DNA of 20,255 nucleotides from Tieghemiomyces parasiticus (taxonomy: Eukaryota > Kickxellomycota > Dimargaritomycetes > Dimargaritales > Dimargaritaceae), in assembly GCA_027575765.1 (NCBI GenBank), contig JANBPT010000876.1, positions 1 to 20,255 of the forward strand, in the 5' to 3' direction. Positions 1 to 8,981 of the stretch are shown in pieces. Under the pieces are notes generated by a model that made no database searches, was not told the origin of the DNA, and was given only the letters and a program-made list of their open reading frames with translations. The translations under genes were made by a program, and so were the position numbers. Position 1 is the first letter of the stretch. Each line of letters opens with the position of its first letter.

Positions 1-704
1 ATGAACAGCCGCTTAATCCCGTATTGATATATCATACCAGCGGTACAACAATACCGAAAAGGGGTGACCCAACGGCCCAAAATTTACGAAAAGTGAAACA
101 CCGGTACCGTCGGGTTAAGGCCGCCACCTGCGGCAGCGCAGTAGGGAGAGTCTGTAGTGGTGGTGATGATGCTATAGATGAGCCAAAACACCTACGGTGG
201 ACGTGGCTTGAGGTTATCAGTGATTGGCGTTGTAGATGAACTATGAGTGTCTCTAAGGTGATGAATCGGATGGTATAAACTAGGTTAGAAGTGGACCAAA
301 AAGCACGGTGGAGTTTCAACTAACCCCCGCCGTGGCTTTACCACAATAATACACTACCATATTGAGCTGCAGCAACCCATGTCTATATTTCCAGTATCGG
401 AGCCGAACGTCTTATTGCCCCTCCCTACAGTTCTGATCTAGGCCCCCTGCGACTTCTGACTCTTCAGGGATGTCAAAGGGCGACTGTGCAGTCAGCAATT
501 CGCCCCACTAGAGGCAGCCGTGGACACCTGGCAATTGGAACCTGTTTCGATAGCTTGTTAGAAAGAGTTATCTGAGCAATGTAGAATGATGGGTGATTAT
601 CCTAAATAACACGTGTAGACTTAAAGGATTCAAAATTTTATGGGGCACTTATATGTGTAGGGAGGGCGTCTGTGTTTATCAAATACCGCCAGACTTTATA
701 CTAT
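1..704. other. Intergenic DNA downstream of DNMT2; no gene seen
   Basis: This stretch lies 3' of the minus-strand DNMT2 gene. Short open frames at 24-239 (plus) and 32-319 (minus) overlap each other and show no recognisable motif, so I do not call them. A minus-strand CATAAA-like hexamer near 636-641 could act as a polyadenylation signal for DNMT2, about 65 bp past its stop. Nothing else is evident. Confidence 0.5.
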
Positions 705-3018
705 CTACTCTGCCGCATCTCGCATGAGGTAGGTCAGGAGTAAGGCCACGACATTCACGTTCAGACTGTTGCCCAGCAGACGGTAGCGCTGCTTCTGGTT
801 CGTTTCGGCTGGGAAGTTGAACGGCGGGACGGGGAACCCCATAAGCACGGCAATCTCATACTCGGTAAAATACCGGGCGACCACACGGGTAGAGGCCTCT
901 TCCACCGGAATTCGAGAACAATCCGACTGCTGCGATTCCTCAGCTACCATATCGATGCCGGCTTCTTGGTCGTGGGTGGTGGTAGCGCCGGGTCGATGTT
1001 TGATAGGCGCCACGCCCCATTCAGGGACATCGCGTCGGCGAAGGACCGAGCCGGTGCCCTCGGCGTAATGGGCATAACCTTTAGTGAAACAGCAGGTCCG
1101 CCGGCTGTCGAGGGTCACAGTATCGAGGAGAAACCCGCGCTTAGCCAGGGTCTCCGCGGGGACTTGGTAGTCGGCCCAGGTTTGTGGCGCATTCACGTCG
1201 AGGGCGGCCGTGCGGGCAAAGAACGCTTCTAAGGTAGCTACCTCTGCTGATGGGTGGTGCGGCAGAGGTGCGGAAAGGGTCGGGTCAGCCATCGGTTGGA
1301 GGCCGTATGGTAGCTCGCCGTGGAAGCCGAGCTGGGGGGCCTTAGCCTGACAGGTGCAGGAAGAGGGGAGAGGGGTAGAAGGATTCGCGAGGGTGGCCGG
1401 AGGGATTCGACGTTAATATACCGCTACATGAACGAGGGCTCCGCATAACCATCTGTCACGCTAACTGAAATGGAATGGGAAATGGTTACACTTACCAGTA
1501 GGTAGTATCGCGACCGTGAATTAGGTACTCCGATATCTAAAGGGTTGATGATGAACTCCTGTATCGTGTACTGGAGTTTCTGCAGCTGCGCGAGGGTTCG
1601 GTCCCGCGTGTTAGATTTCTGGCCGCGATGATAGGCGTTCAGGTGCGACGTACAAAATTACAGCTGCAGCGGGTCAGTAATCATCACTAAACGAAGGTAC
1701 ATTATAGGGCCATTGAAGTGGAAACCTATTCTCGTATTAACCCGATGCCAAATGGTAATCTCAAGGCCCCATTCCGGCGTATTTACCTCGAAACCAACGA
1801 CGTTCTCGATAAGGATGTAGCGTGGTCGCTGTTCACCGAGAATCTCCAAAAGCTCGAGAATAAATAGGAAGCTGCGCGCCCGGGGATCTTCAGACCCCTT
1901 CTGGTGCCCGACACGGGTATACTGCGATGAAGAGCGAGGTGGATGGGTGACACGGCGGTGGGTGGTGAGGGTCGTTTAGATTGAAGCGAAGGTGAACAAC
2001 AGTTCGATCGTCGGTCTATTGCGTATGACGCAGCCGCCCGGGACCTGGCGGTGGCTGACGGGTCGCACTCGCCGTCTCAACCCTACTTACTGGTTGGCAG
2101 GGCGGTGACATGAGAAACACATCGGCCTTCAACTTCCGATATATGTTAAGCGGCACAGACTCGATGAGACGCTGGAGGAGGAGGCAGGGAGGAAATTAGT
2201 ATATCCAGTAAAAAACGTCGGCTGGAGATGCGGGTGAGCAAGCTGAGAGAACTGATGGCGGTAGGGAGGGAACTGAATGGCCGATGACAAAGGACAGGTG
2301 GTGTGCCATGGCTAGTAGGTACAGTGCATCAGCCGGTATCCCTTCTCTCTGCCCAATAACCAAGGTAGGGGCCAGTACTCGAGGAGAAAACATCAATGTA
2401 TAGCGGCACAACCTACAGGTTTGTCCGCGGACTCCTCGGTTCCTAGGGGCCCCTTCCTCGCTCCACTTTCGAGATTCCTTTCATACCAGGTGTTGATGTG
2501 TAACGTACGTGGCAGAGCGGCGTGTCGGGAAAATTATGCTTGTATACGGTATTTGCGGTGGTATTCACGTCGAACGACATGACAATTTCGCCGGGTAGGT
2601 TTGCCTGCTGCCAGGCGTAGTGCTGTGTCGGCCGGGTGTCAGATGGCGAGGGAGGTATCATATGTGATAACCGGAAGAGGCAGGGGAGTACACGATTAAT
2701 GACAGGGTCATTAGACATTAAGCTTTTCAAAGCAACCATACCAGGACGCCTGAGACACAAAATCTCATCTAACTTACCATACCACCTGAGGTTGGTGAAA
2801 ACCGTTATGCCATAGCGGATAGCACCCCAATCAATGTAGAGACGATGGAGGGTGCGATGGATCGGGGGGGGGGTCAGTCACGGTCTGGTATATTGACGGT
2901 TGATATACAAGACGTTTAGGTCAGAAACTCCCTTATTTTCTCAGACCATTGCCGGCAAACGATATGGAGGGCCGTGTTCATTACCTATGCCGCTATAAAA
3001 CTCGGCAATGCGGTGCAT
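705..3018 (-). CDS. DNMT2: DNMT2/TRDMT1-type cytosine-5 methyltransferase (tRNA C38), seven exons
   Basis: Exons, minus strand: 3018-2985, 2785-2778 (8 nt), 2622-2509, 2171-2091, 1921-1787, 1618-1496 and 1346-705. All six introns are GT..AG, and joining the exons gives an unbroken 378-aa frame (human DNMT2 391, S. pombe Pmt1 about 330). Visible motifs: SAM-binding FYSGIGGMH (residues 7-15), DVN, catalytic SPPCQPYTR with Cys77, ENV at 118-120, the DNMT2-specific CFTKGY (about 251-256), and RYRLLGNSLNV near the C-terminus. Family members methylate C38 of tRNA-Asp; the CFT and GFE/ENV signatures separate them from DNMT1/DNMT5-type DNA methylases. The start ATG has an A at -3 (cacc-ATG) and sits just before motif I, as in the family. 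The 337-bp third intron has TACTAAT (2201-2195) 24 nt before its acceptor. The next intron separates PPCQP from YTR. No disabling change is seen. The splice model is my own reconstruction, supported by motif continuity. Confidence 0.95.
2778..2785 (-). other. DNMT2: 8-nt coding microexon of DNMT2 (exon 2)
   Basis: On the minus strand the order is ctcag, GTGGTATG, gtaagt: an acceptor, 8 coding bases and a consensus donor. Exon 1 ends in phase 1 (ATA G) and exon 3 begins in phase 0 (CAC TAC). Inserting these 8 bases gives ATA GGT GGT ATG CAC TAC, that is I-G-G-M-H-Y, the conserved motif I. Joining exon 1 directly to exon 3 shifts the frame and reaches a TAA inside exon 3. The flanking introns are 199 and 155 bp. 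Confidence 0.88.
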
Positions 3019-3796
3019 GGTGAAAAGGAGGGCTGGTCGTCCGGCTGGAAGCTGGCGGGTTCGGTGTACAAGAAGGTGGGATCGAGATGTCGGACGAATA
3101 GTGAATGAATGGGCGAGAGCAGTTTGGTAAGAGATCCGCCGTTCCATTTGATTAGGGTCCCAACCTGTCCCGATCTTGGGGATCCTCAAACTGGTGGCGG
3201 GTTGACAGTACGTCGCGACGTCTTCTGTGTCACGTTGGCATTGCGCCGCTTCCAGTAGTCTTTAACCGGTGCCTGTCGGAGCTGTAATATCCGTGCGCCC
3301 TAGCTTCTCTACACACTAGACAGCACGGGAGACTTGAAAGGAGGCGACCCGCCCATGCTGTATCTACAATCGAATCTTGGAGGCGGAGGTGCGTATTTAT
3401 TGGTCACAGGGGCATATTTATGTATAGGGGAAAAGGGAGAGTGGTAGGGATGGGCACCATGAGGGGGTACAGCCTTGTGCCCGAGAGTGGTGAACGGAAG
3501 GGGGGGAGGAAGGGCAGGCCAGCAGCGGTAGACTCGCACGTATACGTACATGTGGGACGAGCGGGAGTTGAGGCCCATATGAGAGGGGCGGGGGTGTACT
3601 GAGTACAGGGTGCGCTTTACGAGATAGTGTTGATGAACAGACAGGTCATATTATGGTAGCCAAGAGGAAGGCCTACAAGAAAACAAAATAAAGTGGTCAC
3701 GAAAGGATAGAGAAGAGGGGTGTGCGCGGGACACATGCAACGGAGAAGTGTGAGAGTAGCGGATTGGCAAGGGGAAAGGGCCCGTACAGCTTTTGA
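3019..3796. other. Intergenic: DNMT2 upstream region and Chs7 3' side
   Basis: This 778-bp stretch separates the Chs7 stop from the DNMT2 start, both on the minus strand. The 100 bp before the DNMT2 ATG is pyrimidine-rich on the coding strand and has no TATA box, as in many fungal promoters. The 3420-3720 part is strongly purine-rich on the plus strand, with G runs near 3500. A minus-strand AATAAA lies near 3395-3402, about 400 bp past the Chs7 stop, and could be a distal poly(A) signal. Open frames at 3309-3578 (minus) and 3420-3602 (plus) are low-complexity and not supported as genes. Confidence 0.5.
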
Positions 3797-4879
3797 TTAG
3801 TAGTTGGCATAGCCGCCGCCGTAGTTGGCACCACCCTGGGGCTGCATCGGGTACTGCTGGTGAGCTGGCGACTGCTGGGGGGGCATGCCGCCGCCGACGG
3901 TGGGCGGGGGGCCGTAGGGGTTGCCGGTGTGGTAGGGCTGGTTCTGGTAAGGGAACGTGCCCATGGTGCTCTGGGCGTAGGGAGCAAAGTCCTCGTCGGC
4001 CATGGCCTCCTTGACCTCCCAGACGTTGGCCTTGCCACCGACCGAGAACTCAAGGTCCTCCTTGGTGATGGAGTCCCAGTACTTGTAGACCATCATGACG
4101 GCCAGCAGGGTGCAGATGGCGCCGAAGAACATGCCATCCAGGTAGTGCTTGACGGCCTCGCAAATCTTGGCGCTGAAGATGTTGGTGATAACCTGGCCAA
4201 TGATGAAGAAGACGGCGGAGAAGAGGATGTTACCCAGGGGCCAGTACTCGTCGAGGGTGTTGACGACCAGGAAAATTTGGGACAGCAGGTAGATACCGAG
4301 GCACACGCTGTTGAAGATATACCACATGATGAAGACGCCGATGGGGTTGCTGCTCTTGAGGCTGGCGATGTTCTCGAAGGTACCGATGGCAATGAAGAAG
4401 GTGAGGCCGAAGATGATAAGCGATGACAGGCGCATCGACCAGAGGGACAGAGCGGTACCGTCCTCATAGAACTGGAAGCCCACGAAGCCGTTCAGCAGGA
4501 GACACCACACCAGGGCGCTGATAACCCCCAAGTAGCCGGCGGTGAAGTACGGATAGACGACCGAGGAGGTGGGGATGATGCCGGAGATGAGAACGAAGTC
4601 CAGAACGATGGAGATAAGGTAGAGGTAGAAGAACATGACCATCTCCTTGCGGCCGACGGCGGTGTACTTGGTCTTGATGTGGTAAATCATGATGATGGTC
4701 ATGAAGACAGCGACGATGTCGATGATGAGGGTGGAGGCCTGGAAGATCAGTGCGCTGCCGATCTCGATGTTGCGCGAGTAGCATGTGGCGTCGGACCCAA
4801 GCGACGTGCTGCCCACCAGGGGGCAGACGGCCAGGGTGACCCGGGAACAGATATCGTCAAAACTACCGAACGCGACCAT
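3797..4879 (-). CDS. CHS7: Chitin synthase export chaperone Chs7
   Basis: A single uninterrupted 360-aa frame with the Chs7 family signature: the N-terminal FGSFDDIC and VCPLVGS segments, CYSRNIEIGSALIFQ, AVGRKEMVMFFYLY, and the diagnostic NGFVGFQFYEDGTALSLW. Seven hydrophobic membrane segments fall at about residues 43-66, 81-104, 112-134, 149-167, 178-205, 215-237 and 249-267. Chs7 is an ER membrane chaperone needed for class IV chitin synthase (Chs3) to leave the ER in COPII vesicles. The family core ends near residue 290 (EFSVGGKANVWEV). Beyond it is a roughly 65-residue tail rich in Pro, Gly, Gln and Tyr, which is longer and more repetitive than in yeast Chs7. The start is a strong Kozak context (caccATGG) preceded by a CT-rich leader on the coding strand; a weak TATA-like ctatatt lies about 120 bp upstream. 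No intron is needed. Confidence 0.95.
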   Translation of the reverse strand: MVAFGSFDDICSRVTLAVCPLVGSTSLGSDATCYSRNIEIGSALIFQASTLIIDIVAVFMTIIMIYHIKTKYTAVGRKEMVMFFYLYLISIVLDFVLISGIIPTSSVVYPYFTAGYLGVISALVWCLLLNGFVGFQFYEDGTALSLWSMRLSSLIIFGLTFFIAIGTFENIASLKSSNPIGVFIMWYIFNSVCLGIYLLSQIFLVVNTLDEYWPLGNILFSAVFFIIGQVITNIFSAKICEAVKHYLDGMFFGAICTLLAVMMVYKYWDSITKEDLEFSVGGKANVWEVKEAMADEDFAPYAQSTMGTFPYQNQPYHTGNPYGPPPTVGGGMPPQQSPAHQQYPMQPQGGANYGGGYANY

Positions 4880-5596
4880 GGTGAAGACAGGGCGGAAAGT
4901 CGGGCGGAGGAACGGTCAGGGAAAATAGAGCGGAAAGGTCGGGAGAGCAAGTGCGTCTAGGTTGGCTGTGGAGTAGGACGTGGCGCGAGGCGGGGAGAAT
5001 ATAGCACGGAGTGAGTACAGAAGGTGGCCCAGAGTTAGCGAACGTCAACGACCGGCGCGGCGAGGCCAAGTGGGGAGAAAGGCGGGGGTCGGAGTATAGA
5101 GAAACAACCGGGCGGTTGGACTGGTCGCAAGCGAACGCTCCGAGGAATGTCGTGGTGGACTAAATAGAGATCCCAAAGAGGGTTTCGTTGCTGCCCAGAG
5201 CCAAAGAGAAACGTAGAGTAGAAAAGTGGCGGAGATGGAACCGAAAGGTGCGGAGGGATGAGAGGATGGGGAGAGGCCGGGACCGGCGGCGGATTCGGCG
5301 GGGCTAATAAAGCAGGCTCAGGCGGAGCAAGGGCGAGGAAAACAAACGATAGTTTAGGCGGGCCGCGGGGCAGAACATTAAGCGGTGAAAAGTGCAACCG
5401 CCTGCCGGGGGTGGAGCAACGTGGGTTAAAAAGGCCGGCGAACAAGCGGGAAGAAAAACAATGCACTCGCTGGAGGGGGCTGGTATTCGCCAGCAGAGGC
5501 CCCGCGGCACGGTGTCAACGCCCCCCCGCGCTGCCCCCCTGTCCTCTCACTAGCTGGGCCCGGCCACCGCAAGGAAGTGGGGAGGTGGACATGCGA

Positions 5597-5626
5597 GGGA
5601 GGGAGGGAGGGGGGAAGGGGGGCGGG
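5597..5626 (+). other. G-quadruplex-type tract
   Basis: At least five runs of three or more G separated by one or two bases (GGGAGGGAGGGAGG then GGGG, AA, GGGGGG, C, GGG). This satisfies the usual G3+ N1-7 rule several times over. It lies about 720 bp upstream of the Chs7 start on the non-template side, in a broader G-rich zone, so it could affect Chs7 transcription. That role is inference. Confidence 0.6.
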
Positions 5627-6485
5627 CCGGTCCGAAAAAAGAATCGGAGCCCCCTACCACCGGCAATCTAATATACGGGGGAACAATGGGACCGCCGGCT
5701 GCGACCGGTCGACTACGAGGGGTGGCTAAAAATAGCCTGTGGGCTTACCTTCAATGGTCAGTCTGATGAGCGAGCGGGGCACGGTCGATTGGCTGGGTGT
5801 GAAGGGCGCTCCCACTAACTAATTGGGGCGGGACTAGCAAAGGTCTGGGTGCGCGGGTCATGGGCGGATAGTAGCAGGGGCACGGGAATCGTAAACACAC
5901 GCGGTCACGACGGTTAGTCTAACGGGTCAGTCGGCTACTACCACCCCTCTGCTGAATCCAGGCGTTTGGAAAGAGTACTGGGCCGCGGTTCCCAAGCGCC
6001 AACCTGGCCCATGCTGACCGTCCAGTCAATCGATCGGTCTGTAGACCCTGGCCGCCGCCCCCCTTGCCCAACACAATAGCCAACACCTCTAGCCTGGTCT
6101 GCACTGGAATGGCAGCACTGCTTGCCCCTTCCAGTTTCCAGCCCAGGTCAGCGGGCCTTCGCACTGAATGGCCGCGGTTGTGGCAAAGGTGGCCAGCCTA
6201 GGAAGTCGAGAAAATGTCCGCCGCGGGAGGGTGCTGGTGTTGCTGTCCATGGCGACGCCGTACCGGTGCCGCCAGTCCTCCACTACCCTTCGCCCCCCAT
6301 CGTGGACACGGATTCCAGGATCGCCCTAGTGAGGAGCGGGCTACCTTCGTTTCGACAAGGCCACCCCTCACTTTGGCAAACCGGGTACCTCGAAAGGGAT
6401 AGCTAAAAGGCCGTTATAATAAAAAAAGGGGGTGGAGGCGTGGTTGTGGGCCTATAGGCCATTAACCAGAGGCGGCCATTCAGGG

Positions 6486-6499
6486 TCCCGTCGACGGGA
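6486..6499. repeat. 14-bp perfect palindrome TCCCGTCGACGGGA
   Basis: The sequence reads identically on both strands over 14 bp. CGG/CCG-containing palindromes are the usual binding sites of fungal Zn2Cys6 regulators, but no adjacent gene start makes an operator role likely here. Recorded as a structural site only. Confidence 0.4.
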
Positions 6500-6698
6500 G
6501 CTGTCCCTATGGCCAAGCCAGGCCCCGGATCCTCTCATTGGCTCGGGCGGACGCTACGGGATCCGGTTCGTGACCCCTCACCCCTTTCTTCGAATCAGCC
6601 GACATGACGCACGGGACAGGCCAGGCGCGTTGGGCAACCTGGGATGTAGAGGGCGAAAACTGGCACTTTTCCTAATGGACCAAGCGGATAGGGTGAAA

Positions 6699-6719
6699 GG
6701 CCTGGGCCCGGACCAGGCC
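6699..6719. repeat. GC-rich inverted repeat (7-bp arms, 7-nt loop)
   Basis: GGCCTGG at 6699-6705 and CCAGGCC at 6713-6719 are perfect inverted arms around GCCCGGA. It would form a stable small hairpin in RNA. No neighbouring gene explains it. Confidence 0.35.
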
Positions 6720-6831
6720 GGGGCCCTCAAGTCGGGAGGGGCGCACTTACCTTTGAAGAGTCCGGCTGGACGTCAGAGAATGAAAGACTGGAAGGGGGGA
6801 ATCTAGAGAGAAGTGGATGTGGGGGATAGGT

Positions 6832-7018
6832 CAAAAATAGTGCCTGCAAAGCGTGGGCGGGCTCTCAAAAGTGTATATTGTACAGGGCGTAGGCGAGAGG
6901 GGATGGTATAGGGGTCGGGTCCACTGGGCGGGGTCTGGCTAACCAAAATACATAAAGATTGGCAGTGGAGTCGAAGATTGATGTCAATGAGTACAGTGAA
7001 AGTTGCGGGTCCTACACG
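6832..7018 (+). repeat. Diverged dispersed repeat, copy A
   Basis: This segment shares an ordered set of blocks with 12393-12632: AAAATAG..CCTG, then TCGGGTsCACTGGGCGGGG (18 of 19 identical), then CATAAAG, then CAATGAGT, then a GAGT..AG..GGGT..TACA stretch. Spacings differ by up to a few tens of bases. The shared order argues for common descent rather than chance, but the identity between blocks is low and the ends are not defined. No terminal repeats or coding frame were seen. Confidence 0.35.
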
Positions 7019-8275
7019 TTCCCGACCGCGGACTCGGTCTGTAATATATATAGATGATGCCCTGGTGGGCGTTCCTCAGCCGCTGGTCCTAACCCTACAA
7101 TGTCCACAAGGGTCTCCCTCCTCGCGCTGACCCATGTAGATTGGCCTGAGGTGACCCAGGCCGTATCGTCTGGAGGACAATAAGGTCAAGTTAAGACCAG
7201 GCGGATGCCACAACGACCTACGGAGAATAGAAGTAAAAAAAACTGATGTAAGACCGCCGCTGTCAACGGCGAACAAAAGCCAAAGTGAGATGGCTATTGT
7301 TAGTCTTTGCGGAGATAAGGGGAGAGAGGACAGAGCCTCGCTGATGACTATCCGCAGGAGGATTCGATCATACCGTATGACCGCCGCCAGTGGGTACGGT
7401 GACACGGTAGATTGCAAAGGGCAAGGGGTACACACAATGGTCCCCGCAAGGCACATCCTTCTTGGACCATTGTCAAAGTGAACATAATAGTAAACAGTCA
7501 TAGTACGCCCAGCAGCACAATTGTAGCGAACTAGGTTTTTTGTTCACCATCCCTCTCCACATCTCCTGGTCCCTACTCTCCATTTGGCAAGGCTGTACAT
7601 GTCCGATTGTAGTCCGTCAGCAGCATAGCCTCGACCCCCCTTTGAATACGCTCCACAGCGACAGAGGCGGAGGGAAAAACAGGAGATATGGAATGTGGCA
7701 TTAAAGGGTCGGCGCAACCGAGACTGGTAATTATCCCGGTATGAAGTTGTTTTTGGATGCAAGTTGGCTGCATTGGCCGGCGCGGGGCATTAAAAGGGGT
7801 GGAATCGTGAAGGTCAGTATTATGGTTCCCTAGGTAAGTCCTCATCCTTCTAAAGCCACAAGATCCGGGTTACCTCCTCCCTTGCGTTCTGTACCCTCTG
7901 TTCGATCTCTTCCCCTCTACCATGTGGTGTTCTCCTCAGACCTAAAACCAAGGTCTCGCTCGTGGCGAGCTAGGTCTGAAGGAAATATGGTCAAAGCCTG
8001 TGTGAGTATCTGCGCCATATCCGTTAACTCCGGGGCTGTTTTCATCAAAAAGAAAAAAAATTGATTACCGGCTAGCGTCTCCACTATTTCATTCGACCTT
8101 GTGCTGATGAGCCCACCCCCCTTTGATAACCGGCCGGCCTAAACCGTTTCCACCAACCAGGAACCCTCTCAATTTTTGGGCTTCGGGATCCGAATCCTGT
8201 CTTCCGCCTCGGCACCTCATTGCCTGGCAACTGGTGATGCCAATTGGAAGTCAACAGTGAAGAGGAGGTGGATCA

Positions 8276-8341
8276 ACCCCCTCCCTCCTTTCCAATGAAC
8301 GGCCACCGCGAGAGGAGGAGGAGGAGAGAAGGAAAGGGAGA
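8276..8341. repeat. Adjacent polypyrimidine and polypurine tracts
   Basis: A pyrimidine run (8278-8293, mostly C and T) is followed after about 16 bases by a 32-base pure purine run (8310-8341, built on GAG repeats). CCTTTCC at 8287-8293 can pair with GGAAAGG at 8331-8337. The tract could form triplex or hairpin DNA. It lies about 640 bp downstream of the TBC gene stop and has no assigned role. Confidence 0.4.
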
Positions 8342-8882
8342 TTGACGCATCGTCCATCAGTTTTTGACTACCCCGTCTCGCTTCACGTTACCCAGAGAGA
8401 CTGATTGGATTTGCCCAAAAGGTTTTCCACTCGCCATCGCTGATGGGCCAGTGGGTTCTATAGATGATAAACAGAGCGACGCGCCGACGACTCAGAGCAA
8501 CGCCAGTGACAGAACGCCGTGGTCGTCAGGTCAAGTTGTGTTTTTTATTGTATTTTTTGATTCCTTTCGATTTCAGATCCACTCAACCTTCGGAGTGGTA
8601 GTAGATGGCGGTTGGTCAAGTTAATGAAGCTAGCTACCACGGCGTCACCTAAAAGTGGAGGAATGGCCTTGCACTTCCCGTGTCAAGCCGCGCTTTATCT
8701 CCCGAACAGAGACGTGGTTCGTCCTGAAGCCACCTACATTTGCACTGGACTTCTTCCGTCCGACCCAGTTGATACATTTCCGAAAGATAAAAGAAAAAGG
8801 AGAGAATATACAATTCATTAAACAAGACAAGCTGGTATATACAAAGAGGTGGAGTGAGAGATTGACAACTAGAAGTGCGGAG

Positions 8883-8902
8883 ATATATATATATATATAT
8901 AT
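8883..8902. repeat. (AT)10 microsatellite
   Basis: Ten uninterrupted AT dinucleotides lie about 80 bp past the stop codon of the minus-strand TBC gene, so probably in its 3' untranslated region or just beyond. Such runs are hypervariable and AT-rich 3' ends can help polyadenylation in fungi; that role is inference. Confidence 0.85.
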
Positions 8903-8981
8903 AAGTCCGTTGAACAAAGCCAGGGCGGACAACTGAGGGCGGGGGAGGGGATACATTCATCCCGAATGAGACATCTTGGTG

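Larger units (their letters stand above)
4880..8981. other. 4.1-kb region with no supported gene
   Basis: The Chs7 ATG and the stop of the TBC gene bound this long gap. The first 800 bp is G-rich on the plus strand, which is a CT-rich leader or promoter from the point of view of Chs7, and includes a G-quadruplex-type tract. Open frames here (for example 5258-5671, 6122-6406, 6432-6806 on plus; 7076-7501, 7573-7845 on minus) show composition bias, overlap one another, and contain no domain motif I recognise. CpG is frequent, unlike the block at 12600-14465. Separately listed items: G4 tract, palindrome at 6486, hairpin at 6699, dispersed repeat copy A, purine tract at 8310 and the (AT)n run at 8883. 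A spliced gene with small exons or a noncoding RNA could still be hidden. Confidence 0.5.

Noticed and set aside
1470..1495. Earlier acceptor (tttcag) in DNMT2 intron 6
   Set aside because: It would make a roughly 30-nt intron and leads at once to an in-frame TGA; the acceptor at 1347 restores the conserved YYLLAKA.
2196..2411. 71-codon minus-strand frame within DNMT2
   Set aside because: It lies wholly inside the 337-bp third intron (2172-2508). The exons on either side join in frame and with motif continuity (PLCH-RLIESV) without it.
3860..4426. 188-codon plus-strand frame opposite Chs7
   Set aside because: It is the antisense shadow of the Chs7 coding region and its composition follows from Chs7 codons.
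5761..5800. CTGATGAG, resembling the hammerhead ribozyme core
   Set aside because: The needed GAAA element and closing stems are absent here and at the similar site near 8103.
6432..6806. 124-codon plus-strand frame
   Set aside because: Arg/Gly-rich, without hydrophobic core pattern or known motif, in GC-rich DNA where chance open frames are common.
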